From JAHDDW01 sp964648795 (GTDB taxonomy: Bacteria > Actinomycetota > Acidimicrobiia > Acidimicrobiales > SZUA-35), in NCBI GenBank assembly GCA_964648795.1, contig CAZYMB010000007.1, positions 30,407 to 94,406 on the forward strand: DNA of 64,000 nt. The letters are read 5' to 3'. The translations under genes were made by a program, and so were the position numbers. Below are positions 1 to 8,418 of the stretch, in pieces. Each line of letters begins with the position of its first letter. The first letter of the stretch is position 1. A model generated the notes under the pieces. That model saw nothing but the letters and a program-made list of their open reading frames with translations. It did not search any database and was not told the DNA's origin.

Positions 1-85
1 CTGCAGCACCACGAGCTAGTGGCCAAGAAGACGCCCTTCTTGAGCGGGTTTTCATCTTCGACTTCTTTTTCTTTGGAACTGCCAT
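1..85 (-). CDS. rpmF: 50S ribosomal protein L32 (partial, N-terminal 28 residues)
   Basis: L32 is a small protein of the large ribosomal subunit. The minus strand from the ATG at 85-83 reads MAVPKKKKSKMKTRSRRA and continues with a Trp-containing stretch. This is the highly conserved basic N-terminus of L32; the rest lies beyond the window edge. A purine-rich stretch (AAAGGTAAAG) just upstream can act as ribosome binding site. It follows the DUF177 gene by 88 bases in the same direction, which is the usual DUF177-rpmF pairing in bacteria and supports both calls. The identity is clear from the N-terminus, but length and zinc-finger status cannot be judged. Confidence 0.9.
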   Translation of the reverse strand, partial: MAVPKKKKSKMKTRSRRASSWPLARGAA

Positions 86-173
86 TGTCTTTACCTTTAA
101 GAAACTGTCTAATCTCGACCTGCTTATGCTAGCGGCGAACCCGACGGGTTCCTACGAGCAAATGCTACGGATT

Positions 174-698
174 TCAGTCAAACTTGAGGTCTTTGAGGGC
201 GTCCCAGCGGGGGTCTGCTGGTTTGTTGGCTGCTAGCTCTTCTTCGGTTTGGGTTGGATACTCTTCTGGCGCTGGGCCAGCACATCCTTCTTTGCACAAA
301 GGAGCCAGCGGCAATGAGAATGCTATTGCTTCTACCACTATTGGTAGCAAGTCAACGTGGACTCCGTCGAAGTCGATTATGTCTGAGTCTTCTGGAGCGT
401 TTTCTTGCAAGATTTCGTCGATCGTGGTTTTTTGTTCGGACACGATGTCTTCTAGACAACGACGACACGACGACTTCCAGAAGAAATTGATCTCTCCGAA
501 GACGGTTAGGCCATGCTCTATAGACGTGAGAGTGAGTTGACCTTTGACGTCACCACCGGCAGTTGAGTCAATGACTTTAACTTCGTCGAGCACAATGTCG
601 ACGTTAACCGTTTGGGTTGCCCCCAGGCGCTTACGTATCTCGGATACATTTATGCGTAGATCGGTTGCGGCTTTACGCCCACTCTTGGTTTCACTCAC
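174..698 (-). CDS. DUF177/YceD family protein
   Basis: YceD-family proteins (DUF177) influence accumulation of 23S rRNA in E. coli and plants and are nearly always encoded next to rpmF. This 174-residue protein has the family pattern: a beta-rich N-terminal half, a CRRCLE motif near residue 79, then a run ending in CKEGCAGPAP near residue 136, giving paired cysteines likely to bind zinc. The C-terminus (DPRWDALKDL) is the conserved end of the family. It lies directly upstream of rpmF in the same direction. In Mycobacterium the equivalent gene (Rv2926c) sits beside the SepIVA gene, whereas here a secreted protein gene on the other strand lies between them. Function is known only by family. Confidence 0.85.
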   Translation of the reverse strand: MSETKSGRKAATDLRINVSEIRKRLGATQTVNVDIVLDEVKVIDSTAGGDVKGQLTLTSIEHGLTVFGEINFFWKSSCRRCLEDIVSEQKTTIDEILQENAPEDSDIIDFDGVHVDLLPIVVEAIAFSLPLAPLCKEGCAGPAPEEYPTQTEEELAANKPADPRWDALKDLKFD

Positions 699-876
699 CA
701 GATTATTGTATCTGAGGCTAGCGAGGACTTTGCCTTGAATTTAGTGGCTACTCTGTCTATGACAGCCCCTCACGGCCGTTTTCAGTCTGGTTCATGCGTG
801 GACAACTCAAGAAACGCCTTATTAGCGTCGATCACCTATTTGAGGCGAGAACACAAGCTAAAGATGGATCGGGCGA

Positions 877-2178
877 TTGTTAATCAGAATTAGGCGTATC
901 TTCAGAAAAACAAGACGACGCACTGTTCTTGCTGTGATTACAGGCCTACTTGCGTGTTCTCTAGGTTTAGGTTGGTTTGTAGGCATTAACCCAGAAACTC
1001 GTGAGCTAGAAATAGGATTTAATCCTGAATACAGTTTGACAGGACGAACCCTAAACTTTGCAGCCACAAACATAGGGCTACCACAGATAATCGGAGATTC
1101 ATCAGACTCTCCAACTGAATTAGCGTTCGAAGACCAAGATACACAAACTCCAGACTCGACTCGCAACACAACAGCCAGGCAGCCAACCGCTGAGGTGACT
1201 ATTCAACAAGCTCGCAGCTCGAATTCGACAGACACAACGTCTACCTCAAACACTACGGTAGCGCCAACTGCGACTACAACAGGTACAAGCCGGACTGTAA
1301 CGCCCAGGTCATCATCTAGCTCTCCTCAAACTTCAACCAACACAAATTCGCCAACAACTGCTTCTAACAACGCTCCAACGATCACCAGGCCTCCTAGCTC
1401 ACTTCCCTACGTGCTCCCCTCAGAGACTGGAGTGCTGCAACCCATTTCTTCACTGCAAAGCGTTTCAGCAAATTTCGGAGACTACTACAAGGTCACTACT
1501 GACGGACAGGTACTTGAAGGCCTCAACATCGACGCTTGCCTACTTATTGAGGCAGACAATGTCATAGTAAGAAACTCTCAAATTCGTTGTAATGCTCAAC
1601 GCAAGACCATTATCAATATAGGACGGGGATTTACTGGCACAGAGGTTACTCAAAACACCCTTATTTGCGTTACACGAGACTGCCCTGAAGGAATTGCGGG
1701 AACTGACTTTGAAGCAAGCTACAACGATATTTCAGATGTTGTTGCCGGAATCGAAAGCCGCGGAGACAACGTGGCAGCAACTCGCAACTATATACATGAC
1801 GTCCAAAACGGAATATTCCCAATTGCGCTACGTGGTGCTGGGGGTTCAGGTCTGATCTTTGACGGAAACTATATACAAGGATCAGCAGCGTTAGGCCACG
1901 CTATATTCATTCAACCTGAGCTACACCTTAATACGCCGTCGCCTGATGCTTTGGTGACAAACAACTACATCACTGGCAATAGCATGTGGCAACCAATTTC
2001 TTGCCAACAACACCAAAACCTTATGAACGGTTGCACTGTAAACAGAAACTTTATCGATTCAACACAGAACTTTTCCCTGATCTTTCTTGATACAGATGGG
2101 TCCAATAGCGCTAACGGAAACGTCTACTTGGATGGCAAAACCCCAATCCCAAGCTCCCGGATCCTTATCATCAATTAG
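877..2178 (+). CDS. Membrane-anchored parallel beta-helix protein
   Basis: This is a predicted surface protein of 433 residues. A very basic N-terminus (RIRRIFRKTRRR) precedes one hydrophobic helix at about 17-36, a signal anchor or uncleaved signal. Residues about 95-175 are a Ser/Thr/Pro/Asn-rich linker typical of a wall-spanning stalk. From about 190 on, repeated short strands rich in Asn and Val (VIVRNSQI, NDISDVVAG, TRNYIHDVQNG, NNYITGN) resemble right-handed beta-helix (PF13229/pectate-lyase-like) coils. Cysteine pairs suggest an oxidising environment. The TTG start at 877 follows an in-frame stop at 859; there is no good Shine-Dalgarno. No catalytic residues were recognised, so an enzymatic role is not claimed. 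It converges with the sepIVA-like gene three bases away. Confidence 0.75.
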   Translation: MLIRIRRIFRKTRRRTVLAVITGLLACSLGLGWFVGINPETRELEIGFNPEYSLTGRTLNFAATNIGLPQIIGDSSDSPTELAFEDQDTQTPDSTRNTTARQPTAEVTIQQARSSNSTDTTSTSNTTVAPTATTTGTSRTVTPRSSSSSPQTSTNTNSPTTASNNAPTITRPPSSLPYVLPSETGVLQPISSLQSVSANFGDYYKVTTDGQVLEGLNIDACLLIEADNVIVRNSQIRCNAQRKTIINIGRGFTGTEVTQNTLICVTRDCPEGIAGTDFEASYNDISDVVAGIESRGDNVAATRNYIHDVQNGIFPIALRGAGGSGLIFDGNYIQGSAALGHAIFIQPELHLNTPSPDALVTNNYITGNSMWQPISCQQHQNLMNGCTVNRNFIDSTQNFSLIFLDTDGSNSANGNVYLDGKTPIPSSRILIIN

Positions 2179-2181
2179 CTT

Positions 2182-2883
2182 CTACTTAAACATGCGGCGC
2201 TGAACTGCCCGCAGATCAATCCGCTCTACAGAAGCTAAAGCTGCACCCTCATCGCTTGGTATCTCTTCAGGCGAATAACCAGCTGGAATGCCAGCTGAGC
2301 TTGACTCCTCTGGCGATAGGAGCTTCTCACGGCCCCTTTGCATGGTTTCTAGAGTCTTTCCAAGTACTGATTCAATGGCTTCTAAGCGACTCGAGCAGAA
2401 TTCTTCTGTTTGGCGCTTCATAAGATTAGCTTCATCGGTTGCTTGGTCAAGTATCTCTCGAGCTCTAACCTCGGCTGCTGCCACAATCTGCTCCCGTTCA
2501 ACCATACGAACGACTTGCTTGCGACCTTCGGCAATTAGATCAGCGTGTTCTTGTTGAGCTTTGGCCACAAAGTCGTCTCGTTCTTTTAGGAGCCAGCGTG
2601 CAGCACGAAGTTCTTCTGGCAACTTGTCTTGCACCTGTTCTAGGATTTCAAGCAGTTCGTCTCGGTTGACTTTGACTGTTGCCGACATTGGGAGTGGTCT
2701 TGCTTCGGCCAAAATGTCGACAACTTCTGAAATCATGTCCTCGACTTCTGGAATCGAATAACGGTCGGGAATCCGTTCTTGATTGTCGAAACCTTTATCG
2801 AAGAAACCAGGTTCGTTTAACAGATCTGTCTCAGCAGATACATCTACTTCGAGACCTAAATCCAGCTCTCTTTGAGTTCCCAT
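2182..2883 (-). CDS. sepIVA: DivIVA/SepIVA-like coiled-coil protein
   Basis: In mycobacteria SepIVA (Rv2927c) is a DivIVA-like coiled-coil protein that organises septation and intracellular membrane/cell-wall precursor synthesis. This 233-residue cytoplasmic protein has a Pro/Asp-rich head, the segment YSIPEVEDMISEVVDILAEA at about 42-61, then a long charged helix region (about 70-195) rich in Glu, Ala, Arg and Lys with heptad spacing, resembling both DivIVA and ATP synthase b-type coils. The location between DUF177/rpmF and coaD agrees with the actinobacterial neighbourhood. The ATG start at 2883 is preceded by a purine-rich stretch (AAAAGGG). The assignment rests on coil type plus context. 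A generic DivIVA-domain protein is the alternative. Confidence 0.65.
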   Translation of the reverse strand: MGTQRELDLGLEVDVSAETDLLNEPGFFDKGFDNQERIPDRYSIPEVEDMISEVVDILAEARPLPMSATVKVNRDELLEILEQVQDKLPEELRAARWLLKERDDFVAKAQQEHADLIAEGRKQVVRMVEREQIVAAAEVRAREILDQATDEANLMKRQTEEFCSSRLEAIESVLGKTLETMQRGREKLLSPEESSSAGIPAGYSPEEIPSDEGAALASVERIDLRAVQRRMFK

Positions 2884-2919
2884 TCGCGGCCCTTTTGGTT
2901 AAACCAATGCGTGTATATT

Positions 2920-3399
2920 TCAGCCATTTAAATGACTGATGACACATCCAGGCACCAGACCGGACAAGTCCCCACCCAACTCGTGGACTTGCCTGACGTA
3001 TCGACTAGACATTAGTCCAAATTCTCCTACAGCTGGGATCAATACAGTAGGAACTTCGGGGGCTTGAGTCTGGTTAATGGCACTTTGTGCCTGTTCATCT
3101 GCGAAATCAGTAGAGTTACGCACTCCTTTGATGATTGCATCCGCGTCATTCCATTTAGCTGCAGCAGTAGTAAGGCCATCAAATGTGACTGCAGAGACCC
3201 GAGCTAGTCCAACTTCCGTGGCTGCTTTCTCGATTAAATCGGCTCTGGCCTGAGCTGTGAGCTTTGAACTCTTGTTGTTATGAGCAGCTACGCCAAAGGT
3301 AACTACATCGAATATGAGTAAAGCCTGCCGAGCCACTTCGAGGTGACCGTTGTGGACCGGGTCAAAGGACCCTGGAAAGAACGCCTTCATGGTGTTCAT
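2920..3399 (-). CDS. coaD: Phosphopantetheine adenylyltransferase
   Basis: CoaD transfers AMP from ATP to 4'-phosphopantetheine, the penultimate step of coenzyme A synthesis in the cytoplasm. The nucleotidyltransferase signature GSFDPVHNGH is at residues 10-19. The family motifs KGVRNSTDF (residues about 90-98) and MSSRYVRQ (about 130-137) follow, with the latter matching the ISSS.VRE class of ATP-site motifs. The length, 159 residues, equals the family norm of about 160. Met4 (MKAFFPGSFDP) is an equally good start and the usual N-terminus of the family. It is oriented with the sepIVA-like gene and rsmD, the usual rsmD-coaD pairing, but here a transporter gene lies between rsmD and coaD. Confidence 0.95.
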   Translation of the reverse strand: MNTMKAFFPGSFDPVHNGHLEVARQALLIFDVVTFGVAAHNNKSSKLTAQARADLIEKAATEVGLARVSAVTFDGLTTAAAKWNDADAIIKGVRNSTDFADEQAQSAINQTQAPEVPTVLIPAVGEFGLMSSRYVRQVHELGGDLSGLVPGCVISHLNG

Positions 3400-3426
3400 T
3401 CTATCGGAGCCTCAAATTTCTACTAT

Positions 3427-4284
3427 TTAGACCAAAAGGAAGGCCCCTGTGATTACACCACCAGACGCCAACAGCCTACGAGGCAGATCCGAGCGTTCCT
3501 TGTAAATAAAGCTGGCAACCACGACGTTCAATAGAACAGCGATTGCTTGCAAAGGTGCCACCACGACCACTTCGCCAAGCTGGAAAGCTCTCAGTGAAAA
3601 AATTATCGTCAACGTCCAAGAAATACCTGAAACTAAGTACATCCTGGGATTAACCCGGAGTTCTCTTTGGACTTGCGGCAGCCTGGTCCTTCCCTGAAGC
3701 GCAATCAGAATAGCTGGAGCTATCAAAGTGATAGCGATATATACACTCAGGTTGAATTCTTCTGAGATTCCTACGTCAACCGTTATTGCGATCGCAAATA
3801 TCAGCTGAACAAAGACTGCCAGAAGCAAATACTTGCTGTTGGCTGTTTTCGATTGGGACTTCCCAACGAAAAGCAGCGAAATAGCGCTGAGGACGATTAC
3901 AGCCCCAAGAGTCTGAGTAGCGGTAACACTTTCCCCGAAGATGACCAAGCCAAACACGAACAACAAAGCCGTATAGCCCTGGCCAATTATCGAATAGACA
4001 GAGACATCCAGATTGCGTCTAACTGTTACTTGCAGGCGATCGTTGATCGCATAAAAAACAATTGCGACACCAAGCAAGAGGTATGTACTAATGCTGACGG
4101 GCCATTGGAAAACCATGAATGGGGCGATTACGAGTGCAGCTAGACCGGCAACCATTTGCAGGGTCACCGCTGCTGCGGATTCGTTTATAGCATTCTTGAC
4201 GGCCGCCTTGTAAGACTGCAAGAAAACAACGTTAGTTATTAGATAGAGAACTAAGTTGAGCTCCCAGCTGTCTATCAAGTTCAT
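3427..4284 (-). CDS. EamA/DMT-like multi-membrane transporter
   Basis: This 285-residue, almost entirely hydrophobic protein has about ten predicted membrane helices arranged as two similar halves, as in drug/metabolite transporters of the EamA or nucleotide-sugar type. The segment VIFGESVTATQTLGAVIVL at about 115-133 matches the conserved E.....Q..G..li motif ending the first EamA repeat. FIYKERSDLPRRLLASGGVI near the C-terminus is the equivalent in the second half. The substrate cannot be told. The ATG at 4284 lies two bases after the rsmD stop, so the two genes are almost certainly co-transcribed and coupled. Family assignment is good; function is inferred only. Confidence 0.75.
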   Translation of the reverse strand: MNLIDSWELNLVLYLITNVVFLQSYKAAVKNAINESAAAVTLQMVAGLAALVIAPFMVFQWPVSISTYLLLGVAIVFYAINDRLQVTVRRNLDVSVYSIIGQGYTALLFVFGLVIFGESVTATQTLGAVIVLSAISLLFVGKSQSKTANSKYLLLAVFVQLIFAIAITVDVGISEEFNLSVYIAITLIAPAILIALQGRTRLPQVQRELRVNPRMYLVSGISWTLTIIFSLRAFQLGEVVVVAPLQAIAVLLNVVVASFIYKERSDLPRRLLASGGVITGAFLLV

Positions 4285-4286
4285 AT

Positions 4287-4820
4287 TTACTTCGACTCTT
4301 CTAACAGCATGTTCTTAGCGATAAAAATGTGTGCTCGACCATACTTCTTGCGTTTTACTTCTTCCCAGTCTTTGGGAAGCTCTATGTCTGATTCTGCGTG
4401 GCCGACCAAGTATTCGCACTGAGCGTGTTCGAAGATGTCTTGCCACGGGTCACTGGCATATGGCGGGTCACAGAACATCAAGTCAAACTGCTTTGGCTTA
4501 GCGATGAATGAATGCGCCGAGCCGACCACTACTGTGGCTGGCTCTGATAGGTCAAAGGTGGCAAGGTTCTGTTTGATCATGTCCGCTACTTTGCGATCTT
4601 TCTCAACAAATGTGACCGACTCCGCTCCCCTAGACAGGCACTCAATACCGAATGAGCCACTACCTGCATACACGTCGGCGACTTTGGCTCCTACAACAAG
4701 ACCCAGAGACCCTAAAGAGTTGAACAAACCCTCTTTAGCCCTATCGGTGAGCGGCCTAGTGGTGTCACGTGGTGGCAGTATTAACTTGCGTCCTTTGGCT
4801 GTGCCTGAAATAACTCTCAT
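4287..4820 (-). CDS. rsmD: 16S rRNA (guanine(966)-N(2))-methyltransferase
   Basis: RsmD methylates G966 in the small-subunit rRNA using SAM. The N-terminus MRVISGTAKGRKL and the segment TRPLTDRAKEGLFNSLG are diagnostic. The SAM-binding motif I is VADVYAGSGSFGIECLSRGA (about 48-67) and the catalytic N-methyltransferase motif is CDPPY (about 117-121). At 177 residues it has the usual length. It sits upstream of a transporter gene and coaD on the minus strand, a common bacterial pairing. ATG start; the divergent zinc-ribbon gene begins three bases away, so promoters of the two would overlap their coding ends. Confidence 0.95.
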   Translation of the reverse strand: MRVISGTAKGRKLILPPRDTTRPLTDRAKEGLFNSLGSLGLVVGAKVADVYAGSGSFGIECLSRGAESVTFVEKDRKVADMIKQNLATFDLSEPATVVVGSAHSFIAKPKQFDLMFCDPPYASDPWQDIFEHAQCEYLVGHAESDIELPKDWEEVKRKKYGRAHIFIAKNMLLEESK

Positions 4821-4823
4821 GTA

Positions 4824-5045
4824 TTGAGCCTATCGTGCGCAGCTAACCACGTTAGAGACGATAACTTTGACCTTGTGCCCATTCCGTACCCTCAAATTAC
4901 ATGTGTTGATTGTGGTGGCGCCTGCTATCCGTTGGGTTGGACGCAAGAGGACGGCGAAGTACCAGATGGCTTTGTGATTCCGTATCGCTGCAGAGACTGT
5001 TTAGATCGCTGGGATGTCGTTATCGGCGAGCCGGAACAAGACTAG
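4824..5045 (+). CDS. Small zinc-ribbon protein of unknown function
   Basis: A 73-residue protein with two cysteine pairs, CVDCGG near residue 27 and CRDCLD near residue 56, spaced like a zinc ribbon. The C-terminal half is aromatic and acidic (GFVIPYRCRDCLDRWDVVI). The TTG at 4824 is the first possible start, but an in-frame GTG at about 4875 just before PIPYPQITCVDC is also plausible and would leave a compact 56-residue ribbon. No Shine-Dalgarno is obvious for either. A second small CxxC protein, also ending in an aromatic ribbon, lies at 14762-15061 and may be a distant relative. Coding status rests on codon pattern and the cysteine spacing. Confidence 0.55.
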   Translation: MSLSCAANHVRDDNFDLVPIPYPQITCVDCGGACYPLGWTQEDGEVPDGFVIPYRCRDCLDRWDVVIGEPEQD

Positions 5046-5060
5046 CCGCCGTTCACTTTG

Positions 5061-5098
5061 GCGAGTTCGCACAAGTCGAACTCGCAGGCTCCGGGTTG
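5061..5098 (+). repeat. Intergenic hairpin repeat, degenerate copy
   Basis: A perfect 9-bp inverted repeat (GCGAGTTCG at 5061-5069, CGAACTCGC at 5077-5085) with a 7-base loop is followed by AGG and a GC-rich tail. The string ACTCGCAGG at 5080-5088 recurs in the hairpin elements at 38036-38078 (reverse orientation) and 44322-44359. In this copy the second hairpin is degraded. It also could serve as terminator of the small zinc-ribbon gene, but no T-run follows. Confidence 0.55.
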
Positions 5099-5137
5099 AT
5101 AGAATTATGAGAGCCTTGTGTGCGATTAGGAGTCATT

Positions 5138-6355
5138 ATGTTTGAAACTTTAGAACAACTTCCACCAGATCCGATCCTTGGGTTGTCTGCAGAATTTAAA
5201 GCAGACCCAAACCCAAACAAGGTAAACCTTGGAGTCGGTGTTTATAAAACAGAGACTGGCGAGACTCCTATCTTTGGTGCTCTCAAAGAAGCAGAAGCCA
5301 GGCTCATCGCAGCTCAAACCACTAAGGGCTATATAGGCCAAGAAGGTGACCCAACATTCTTAGCTGAAGTGTCAAAGCTTGTGCTCGGTGACGACCTCTA
5401 TGCAGAGTTAGGCGCAAACACTGACAACTCTAAAGTCTCTGGCGTTATGACCCCCGGTGGTTCTGGTGCACTACGCATGATTGCAGGCCTAATCATGAGA
5501 ACTTCTATTGGAGGAAGCCAGCCAACTGTTTGGGCTACGAGCCCAACTTGGGGTAACCACTTCCCCCTTCTAGAGTCGGCTGGGCTAAAGCTAGATTCAT
5601 ACTCTTATTACGATGCCGAAGCCGGTCTTGTTGACTTTGACGCCATGATGGCAGGCCTTGGTTCGGCCAAAGCTGGCGATGTTGTTTTAGCTCACGCATG
5701 CTGTCATAACCCTACTGGTGCTGACCTGAGCAATGACCAGTGGGACACTTTGATCGACCACTGCGCTGACAAACAGCTAGTTCTGTTTATCGATATGGCC
5801 TACCAAGGTTTGGCTCAAGGCCTAGACGAAGACGCCTACAGTATTCGCCAAGCTGCCCAGAAACTGCCGGAAGTGTTAGTTGCAGTGTCTAGCTCGAAGA
5901 CTTTTGGTGTTTATCGTGAGCGTGCTGGCATGGCAATGGTGATAGCACAAGCCGATGGCCAAGCCCAGATAGCTAAGTCACATATCATGACTATTGCGCG
6001 CCGTACTTATTCAATGTCACCTTTCCATGGCGCTGGTGTCATTGGACATATGCTTGCCGACGCTGACTTGAACTCGCAGTGGCGTAAAGAAATCGACGAA
6101 GCCCGTGGCCGCATCAACGACCTAAGAGCATCACTAACTGAAAAGCTAAACACGGGACAAGACACCCGTGACTTTTCTTACATTGCAAAAAACCAAGGCA
6201 TGTTCTCAATTCTTGGGCTCAGCAAAGACCAAGCAGTACAAATGCGCAAAGACGCAGGCGTTTACATACTCAACTCTTCTCGCATTAACGTTGCCGGCTT
6301 AACTAGAGCCAACATAGATACCGTTGTTAGCGCTGTGCACGCTGTGTTGAACTAA
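5138..6355 (+). CDS. Class I aminotransferase, AspC/TyrB (aspartate/aromatic) family
   Basis: This PLP enzyme should exchange amino groups between aspartate and/or aromatic amino acids and 2-oxoglutarate. The N-terminus (PPDPILGLSAEFKADPNPNK, then VNLGVGVY) is the hallmark of the AspC/TyrB subgroup. HNPTGADLS (near 185) is the substrate-loop motif, and SSSKTFGVYRERAGM (near 250) carries the PLP lysine and the arginine of the family. The ATG at 5138 is chosen because TTAGGAG lies six bases upstream and it gives about 405 residues, close to E. coli AspC (396); an in-frame GTG at 5120 would add six residues. A likely -10 is TAGAAT at 5100-5105. Substrate preference between Asp and aromatic residues cannot be resolved. 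Confidence 0.9.
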   Translation: MFETLEQLPPDPILGLSAEFKADPNPNKVNLGVGVYKTETGETPIFGALKEAEARLIAAQTTKGYIGQEGDPTFLAEVSKLVLGDDLYAELGANTDNSKVSGVMTPGGSGALRMIAGLIMRTSIGGSQPTVWATSPTWGNHFPLLESAGLKLDSYSYYDAEAGLVDFDAMMAGLGSAKAGDVVLAHACCHNPTGADLSNDQWDTLIDHCADKQLVLFIDMAYQGLAQGLDEDAYSIRQAAQKLPEVLVAVSSSKTFGVYRERAGMAMVIAQADGQAQIAKSHIMTIARRTYSMSPFHGAGVIGHMLADADLNSQWRKEIDEARGRINDLRASLTEKLNTGQDTRDFSYIAKNQGMFSILGLSKDQAVQMRKDAGVYILNSSRINVAGLTRANIDTVVSAVHAVLN

Positions 6356-6365
6356 ACTTCAAGAC

Positions 6366-6845
6366 ATGGACCAGCAAAAGAAGATTGGCTATGCATACGT
6401 CTTTGTTCAGCTAGCTCTGGTCTTGCTCATCGTGGTGTTACCTCACCGCACCGATTGGCCAGGTGGAACACTCGTCACAGTTGCATCGTGGGCCATCTTT
6501 CTTACTGGTATGGCAATAATGGGCATCGGAGCGTTAGGTTTGGGCAGTGGCTTAACAGCACACCCTGTACCAAATGGCAGAACCGAACTAAAGACCACCG
6601 GCTTGTACGCCTTTGTTCGCCACCCTATATATCTAGGTGTACTGACCACCATGTTGGGCGTCACCATACGAACGCGCTCATTCATTGCGCTAGGCGCCTA
6701 CATCGCCTTAAGCATCTTGTTGCACTTCAAAGCAAACTGGGAAGAACAACGGCTAAGAGAACACTTCAGCGATTACGACGAATACGCAAGCAAAGTTGGA
6801 CGCTTGATTCCAGGCATCGACAAAAGTAAATCTCCGCTGCACTGA
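6366..6845 (+). CDS. ICMT/PEMT-family integral membrane methyltransferase
   Basis: A 159-residue protein with four or five membrane helices. The C-terminal SAM-binding signature of the isoprenylcysteine carboxyl methyltransferase / phospholipid methyltransferase families is present: GLYAFVRHPIYLG near residue 79, then EEQRLREHFSDYDEYASKVG near residue 128. Members methylate small or lipid substrates at the membrane; the substrate here is unknown. The ATG lies ten bases after the aminotransferase stop, so the two form a likely operon. Length and motif order match bacterial ICMT-like proteins. The gene converges on ahcY across a 73-base spacer. Confidence 0.8.
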   Translation: MDQQKKIGYAYVFVQLALVLLIVVLPHRTDWPGGTLVTVASWAIFLTGMAIMGIGALGLGSGLTAHPVPNGRTELKTTGLYAFVRHPIYLGVLTTMLGVTIRTRSFIALGAYIALSILLHFKANWEEQRLREHFSDYDEYASKVGRLIPGIDKSKSPLH

Positions 6846-6918
6846 CGTTTAATCGTATCAAACGGATAGCAAATGGCAGAAGAAATACCACTAGCTGCTA
6901 ACCCCTGTGGTGCTCAGG

Positions 6919-8382
6919 CTAGTACCGGTAATGGTCCGGTTTATAAGGGCCTTCTGGTTTTACACCGATGTAGCTGGCCTGTTCTTCGCTGAGCTTGGTT
7001 AGCTTCACGCCCAACGCATCTAGATGTAGTCTTGCGACTTTCTCATCTAGCAACTTCGGCAAAGTAATAACCTGCGGTGGGTTTTCTGCTTCATACTTTT
7101 CTTTGTTCTGCCAAAGTTCAATTTGCGCTAGCACTTGGTTGGTGAAACTTGCTGACATAACAAAGCTTGGGTGTCCGGTTGCATTACCTAAGTTAAGTAG
7201 GCGTCCTTCGGAAAGAACAATTACAGACTGCCCGTCACCGAACACAAACTCGTCGACCTGTGGCTTAATGTTTATTCGCTGAATATCGGAGTCACCTTCG
7301 AGGCCAGCCATATCGATCTCGTTGTCGAAGTGGCCAACGTTACCAACAATGGCGCCATGCTTCATGTCACGCATTTGGTCAACAGAAATAATGTCTTTGT
7401 TACCTGTCGCAGTAATAAAGATGTCTACTTCTGAAAGCACATCTTCGATAGTTGAAACTTCATATCCGTCCATTGCTGCCTGCAAAGCACAGATCGGATC
7501 GGCCTCAGTCACGATAACTCTTGCGCCCTGGCCACGCAGCGACTCAGCACAACCCTTACCAACATCTCCATAACCGGCCACAAGACAAACCTTGCCGCCA
7601 ATCATTACATCCGTACCACGGTTAATGCCGTCAATCAGGCTGTGGCGGGTTCCATACTTGTTGTCGAACTTAGATTTAGTCACAGCATCATTAACATTGA
7701 TTGCTGGGAACGCTAGATCGCCTGAATCTCGCATCTCGTAGAGGCGATGAACCCCAGTGGTGGTCTCTTCGCTCACTCCCACAATGGCTTTAGCCATCTC
7801 TGTAAAACGAGTCTTGCTAGCTTCGACTGATTTAGCTAGCGACTTAAGGACCTCAACCCATTCAGCGGAGTCATCATCGCTTGGAGCAGGCACACTGCCC
7901 GCAGCCTCATATTCGGCACCTTTATGAACTAGCAATGTAGCATCGCCACCGTCATCAAGAATTAGGTTACAAGTGCCATCAGGCCACGAGAAAATCTGAT
8001 CCGTACACCACCAGTACTCTTCCAGAGTTTCACCCTTCCAAGCAAACACCGGCACCCCAGCTGGAGCATCAACTGTGCCCGTTGGCCCAACAACAGTAGC
8101 TGCAGCAGCCTCGTCCTGCGTTGAGAAGATGTTACAACTAGCCCAACGAATGTCAGCACCTAGAAACTTAAGCGTCTCGATAAGCACAGCTGTTTGAACA
8201 GTCATATGCAGGCTGCCCGAAATGCGTGCACCCGCCAAAGGTTGAGAGTCACCATACTCGGCACGCAACGCCATAAGGCCAGGCATTTCTTGCTCGGCTA
8301 AGCGAATTTGCTTGCGCCCAGCTTCTGCCAAGTTAAGATCGGCAACCTTGTAGTCAAGACCTGCTTTTTGGTCGGGAACCAT
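6919..8382 (-). CDS. ahcY: Adenosylhomocysteinase
   Basis: AhcY hydrolyses S-adenosylhomocysteine to adenosine and homocysteine, removing the inhibitory product of SAM-dependent methylation. Diagnostic segments are ARISGSLHMTVQTAVLIETL (about 52-71), the catalytic/NAD region GTRHSLIDGINRGTDVMIGGK, the Rossmann motif GYGDVGKGCAESLRG, and the invariant C-terminal PYKPDHYRY. The length of 487 residues includes an internal insertion of roughly 40 residues in the catalytic domain (around 150-195), as in mycobacterial and many other bacterial enzymes. The ATG at 8382 has AGAGG nine bases upstream. It lies 36 bases downstream of the Trm112-like gene. I looked for an SAH riboswitch upstream and saw none. 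Confidence 0.97.
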   Translation of the reverse strand: MVPDQKAGLDYKVADLNLAEAGRKQIRLAEQEMPGLMALRAEYGDSQPLAGARISGSLHMTVQTAVLIETLKFLGADIRWASCNIFSTQDEAAAATVVGPTGTVDAPAGVPVFAWKGETLEEYWWCTDQIFSWPDGTCNLILDDGGDATLLVHKGAEYEAAGSVPAPSDDDSAEWVEVLKSLAKSVEASKTRFTEMAKAIVGVSEETTTGVHRLYEMRDSGDLAFPAINVNDAVTKSKFDNKYGTRHSLIDGINRGTDVMIGGKVCLVAGYGDVGKGCAESLRGQGARVIVTEADPICALQAAMDGYEVSTIEDVLSEVDIFITATGNKDIISVDQMRDMKHGAIVGNVGHFDNEIDMAGLEGDSDIQRINIKPQVDEFVFGDGQSVIVLSEGRLLNLGNATGHPSFVMSASFTNQVLAQIELWQNKEKYEAENPPQVITLPKLLDEKVARLHLDALGVKLTKLSEEQASYIGVKPEGPYKPDHYRY

Positions 8383-8418
8383 ACAATAACCTCTGTGTTA
8401 GAACCGACCCACAGGCTA

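Noticed and set aside
8383..8418. SAH riboswitch in front of ahcY
   Set aside because: Only 36 bases separate ahcY from the Trm112-like gene and they do not contain the conserved SAH-aptamer core.
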